From CAWEBF01 sp963807235 (GTDB lineage Bacteria; Acidobacteriota; Vicinamibacteria; Vicinamibacterales; UBA2999): a stretch of DNA of 64,000 bases. Where the stretch lies: NCBI GenBank assembly GCA_963807235.1, contig CAWEBF010000019.1, positions 1 through 64,000 of the forward strand, written 5' to 3'. This document shows, piece after piece, positions 63,465-64,000 of this stretch. A model generated the notes under the pieces. The model ran no database searches. It saw only the letters and a list, made by a program, of their open reading frames with translations, and had not been told where the DNA came from. Positions within the stretch are counted from its first letter, which is position 1. Each line of letters starts with the position of its first letter. The position numbers were made by a program, and so were the translations under genes.

Positions 63465-64000
63465 ATGCTCCGTATCGTCGCCATTGCCACCGCAGCCGTA
63501 ATCGCGGGCACCGGAGCGCTGGGGTTGGCGTTCACCGCCAACGCCGCTCTGCGCGCGCAGATCCAGGCGACGCCGCCGGCCAATCAGCGCGTGACCGAAC
63601 GCCTGGCCACCCTGGAACGCGAAGCGGCCCGCCTGGCCAGCCAATCGCGTACGCTCATCGGCGAAGTGCGCAAGCTGGAGGTCGAACGCGATCTCCGTGT
63701 CGAGCAGGCGCGGCAAGCGGAAGACGCGGCGACCGCCGCGCGCGACGAAATCGAAGAAGTGCGCCGCAAGCTCGAGGCGCTGGAGGCCGAGCGCACCGAG
63801 GGGCTGCCGGAGCTGCGAACGCAGTTCGTCGATCTCTACAAGCGCGGGCGGCGCGGCGAGCTGGCATTGATGCTCAGCGCCAATGGCCTTCGCGAGTTCG
63901 CGCGGGCCAGCCGCGCGGCCGCGGCGCTGGCGTTCCGCCGCCAGCGGATCATCACCGACCACGAGCGGACGCTGGTCGGGCTCCGGGCGGAGCGCGAGGC
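63465..64000 (+). CDS. EnvC/M23-type murein hydrolase activator, 3' cut by window edge
   Basis: ATG 63465 (MLRIVAIATAAVIAGTGALG) behind AAAAGGAATACGG starts a signal peptide and a long coiled coil at about residues 45-115 (RLATLEREAARLASQSRTLI, RRKLEALEAERTEGLPELR). LYKRGRRGELALMLSANGLR and a further helix follow, then the window ends. This matches the N-terminal coiled coil of EnvC-like proteins, whose LytM/M23 domain would lie beyond the edge. Such proteins activate amidases at the division site. It is divergent from ruvX. Confidence 0.75.
   Translation, partial: MLRIVAIATAAVIAGTGALGLAFTANAALRAQIQATPPANQRVTERLATLEREAARLASQSRTLIGEVRKLEVERDLRVEQARQAEDAATAARDEIEEVRRKLEALEAERTEGLPELRTQFVDLYKRGRRGELALMLSANGLREFARASRAAAALAFRRQRIITDHERTLVGLRAERE

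Overview
The window is about 64 kb of high-GC DNA from a diderm bacterium. I read it as an Acidobacteriota member, probably Vicinamibacteria-like. This is inference from gene content: DUF6152 and DUF885 proteins, a PQQ dehydrogenase, a secreted protein with a TPWG(E/D)PDIQ-type start, an acidobacterial-style RNA polymerase omega subunit, S41 and M49-like proteases, and lipid A genes. There is no rRNA, tRNA, CRISPR array or transposase. Many genes are split by single-base frameshifts although both halves keep conserved family sequence. The pattern looks like uncorrected long-read indels more than gene decay, so most broken genes are given here as single genes with the shift position stated.

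1-21 kb, stress and bioenergetics: a minus-strand group (PPK2, Ca2+/H+ antiporter, VIT1/CCC1-like protein, partial outer-membrane protein) and a SulP transporter lie beside a second minus-strand cluster. That cluster holds a DcaP-like porin, an Orn/Lys/Arg-type decarboxylase, a truncated and a full aspartate:alanine exchanger (AspT), aspartate 4-decarboxylase (AspD) and another AspT-like exchanger. The layout suggests a decarboxylation/antiport module that takes up dicarboxylic amino acids, consumes protons in the cytoplasm and exports the product. Next come NrfHA nitrite reductase (ammonifying), a potassium channel, and a DUF3302-HlyD-outer membrane factor export operon.

21-32 kb, secreted and periplasmic proteins: a cytochrome c, a sterol desaturase-like hydroxylase, a BNR lipoprotein, an S41 protease, DUF6152, DUF885, a PQQ dehydrogenase and an M49-like peptidase. 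32-46 kb, housekeeping and envelope: yqgE, queG, acnA, lpxB, an M16 peptidase pair, an outer-membrane protein with lpxD, a Mit_KHE1-like protein, a zinc phospholipase/nuclease-fold protein, a YdjM-like hydrolase and gatCA. This part has few indels. 46-51 kb: an exported haloacetate-dehalogenase-like hydrolase, a protein with two heavy-metal-binding domains, a cytochrome/copper-monooxygenase-like protein, an exported SurE and the omega subunit.

51-64 kb: hsp20 and a dnaK that seems to lack its helical lid sit opposite a second hsp20. Between them are a clear sigma70-type promoter and an HspR/HAIR-like palindrome. A plus-strand operon follows (ymdB-like, xseA, xseB, ispA, tlyA, nadK, MBL hydrolase), then a fragmented secreted protein, mltG, ruvX and the start of an EnvC/M23 protein. 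Frameshifts are densest from 56.6 to 61.8 kb.

Three non-coding features recur: degenerate 7-bp tandem repeats at six places, one of them inside a coding sequence; three copies of an ATTAGGCCCGACCCCA-type element between genes; and several long palindromes.
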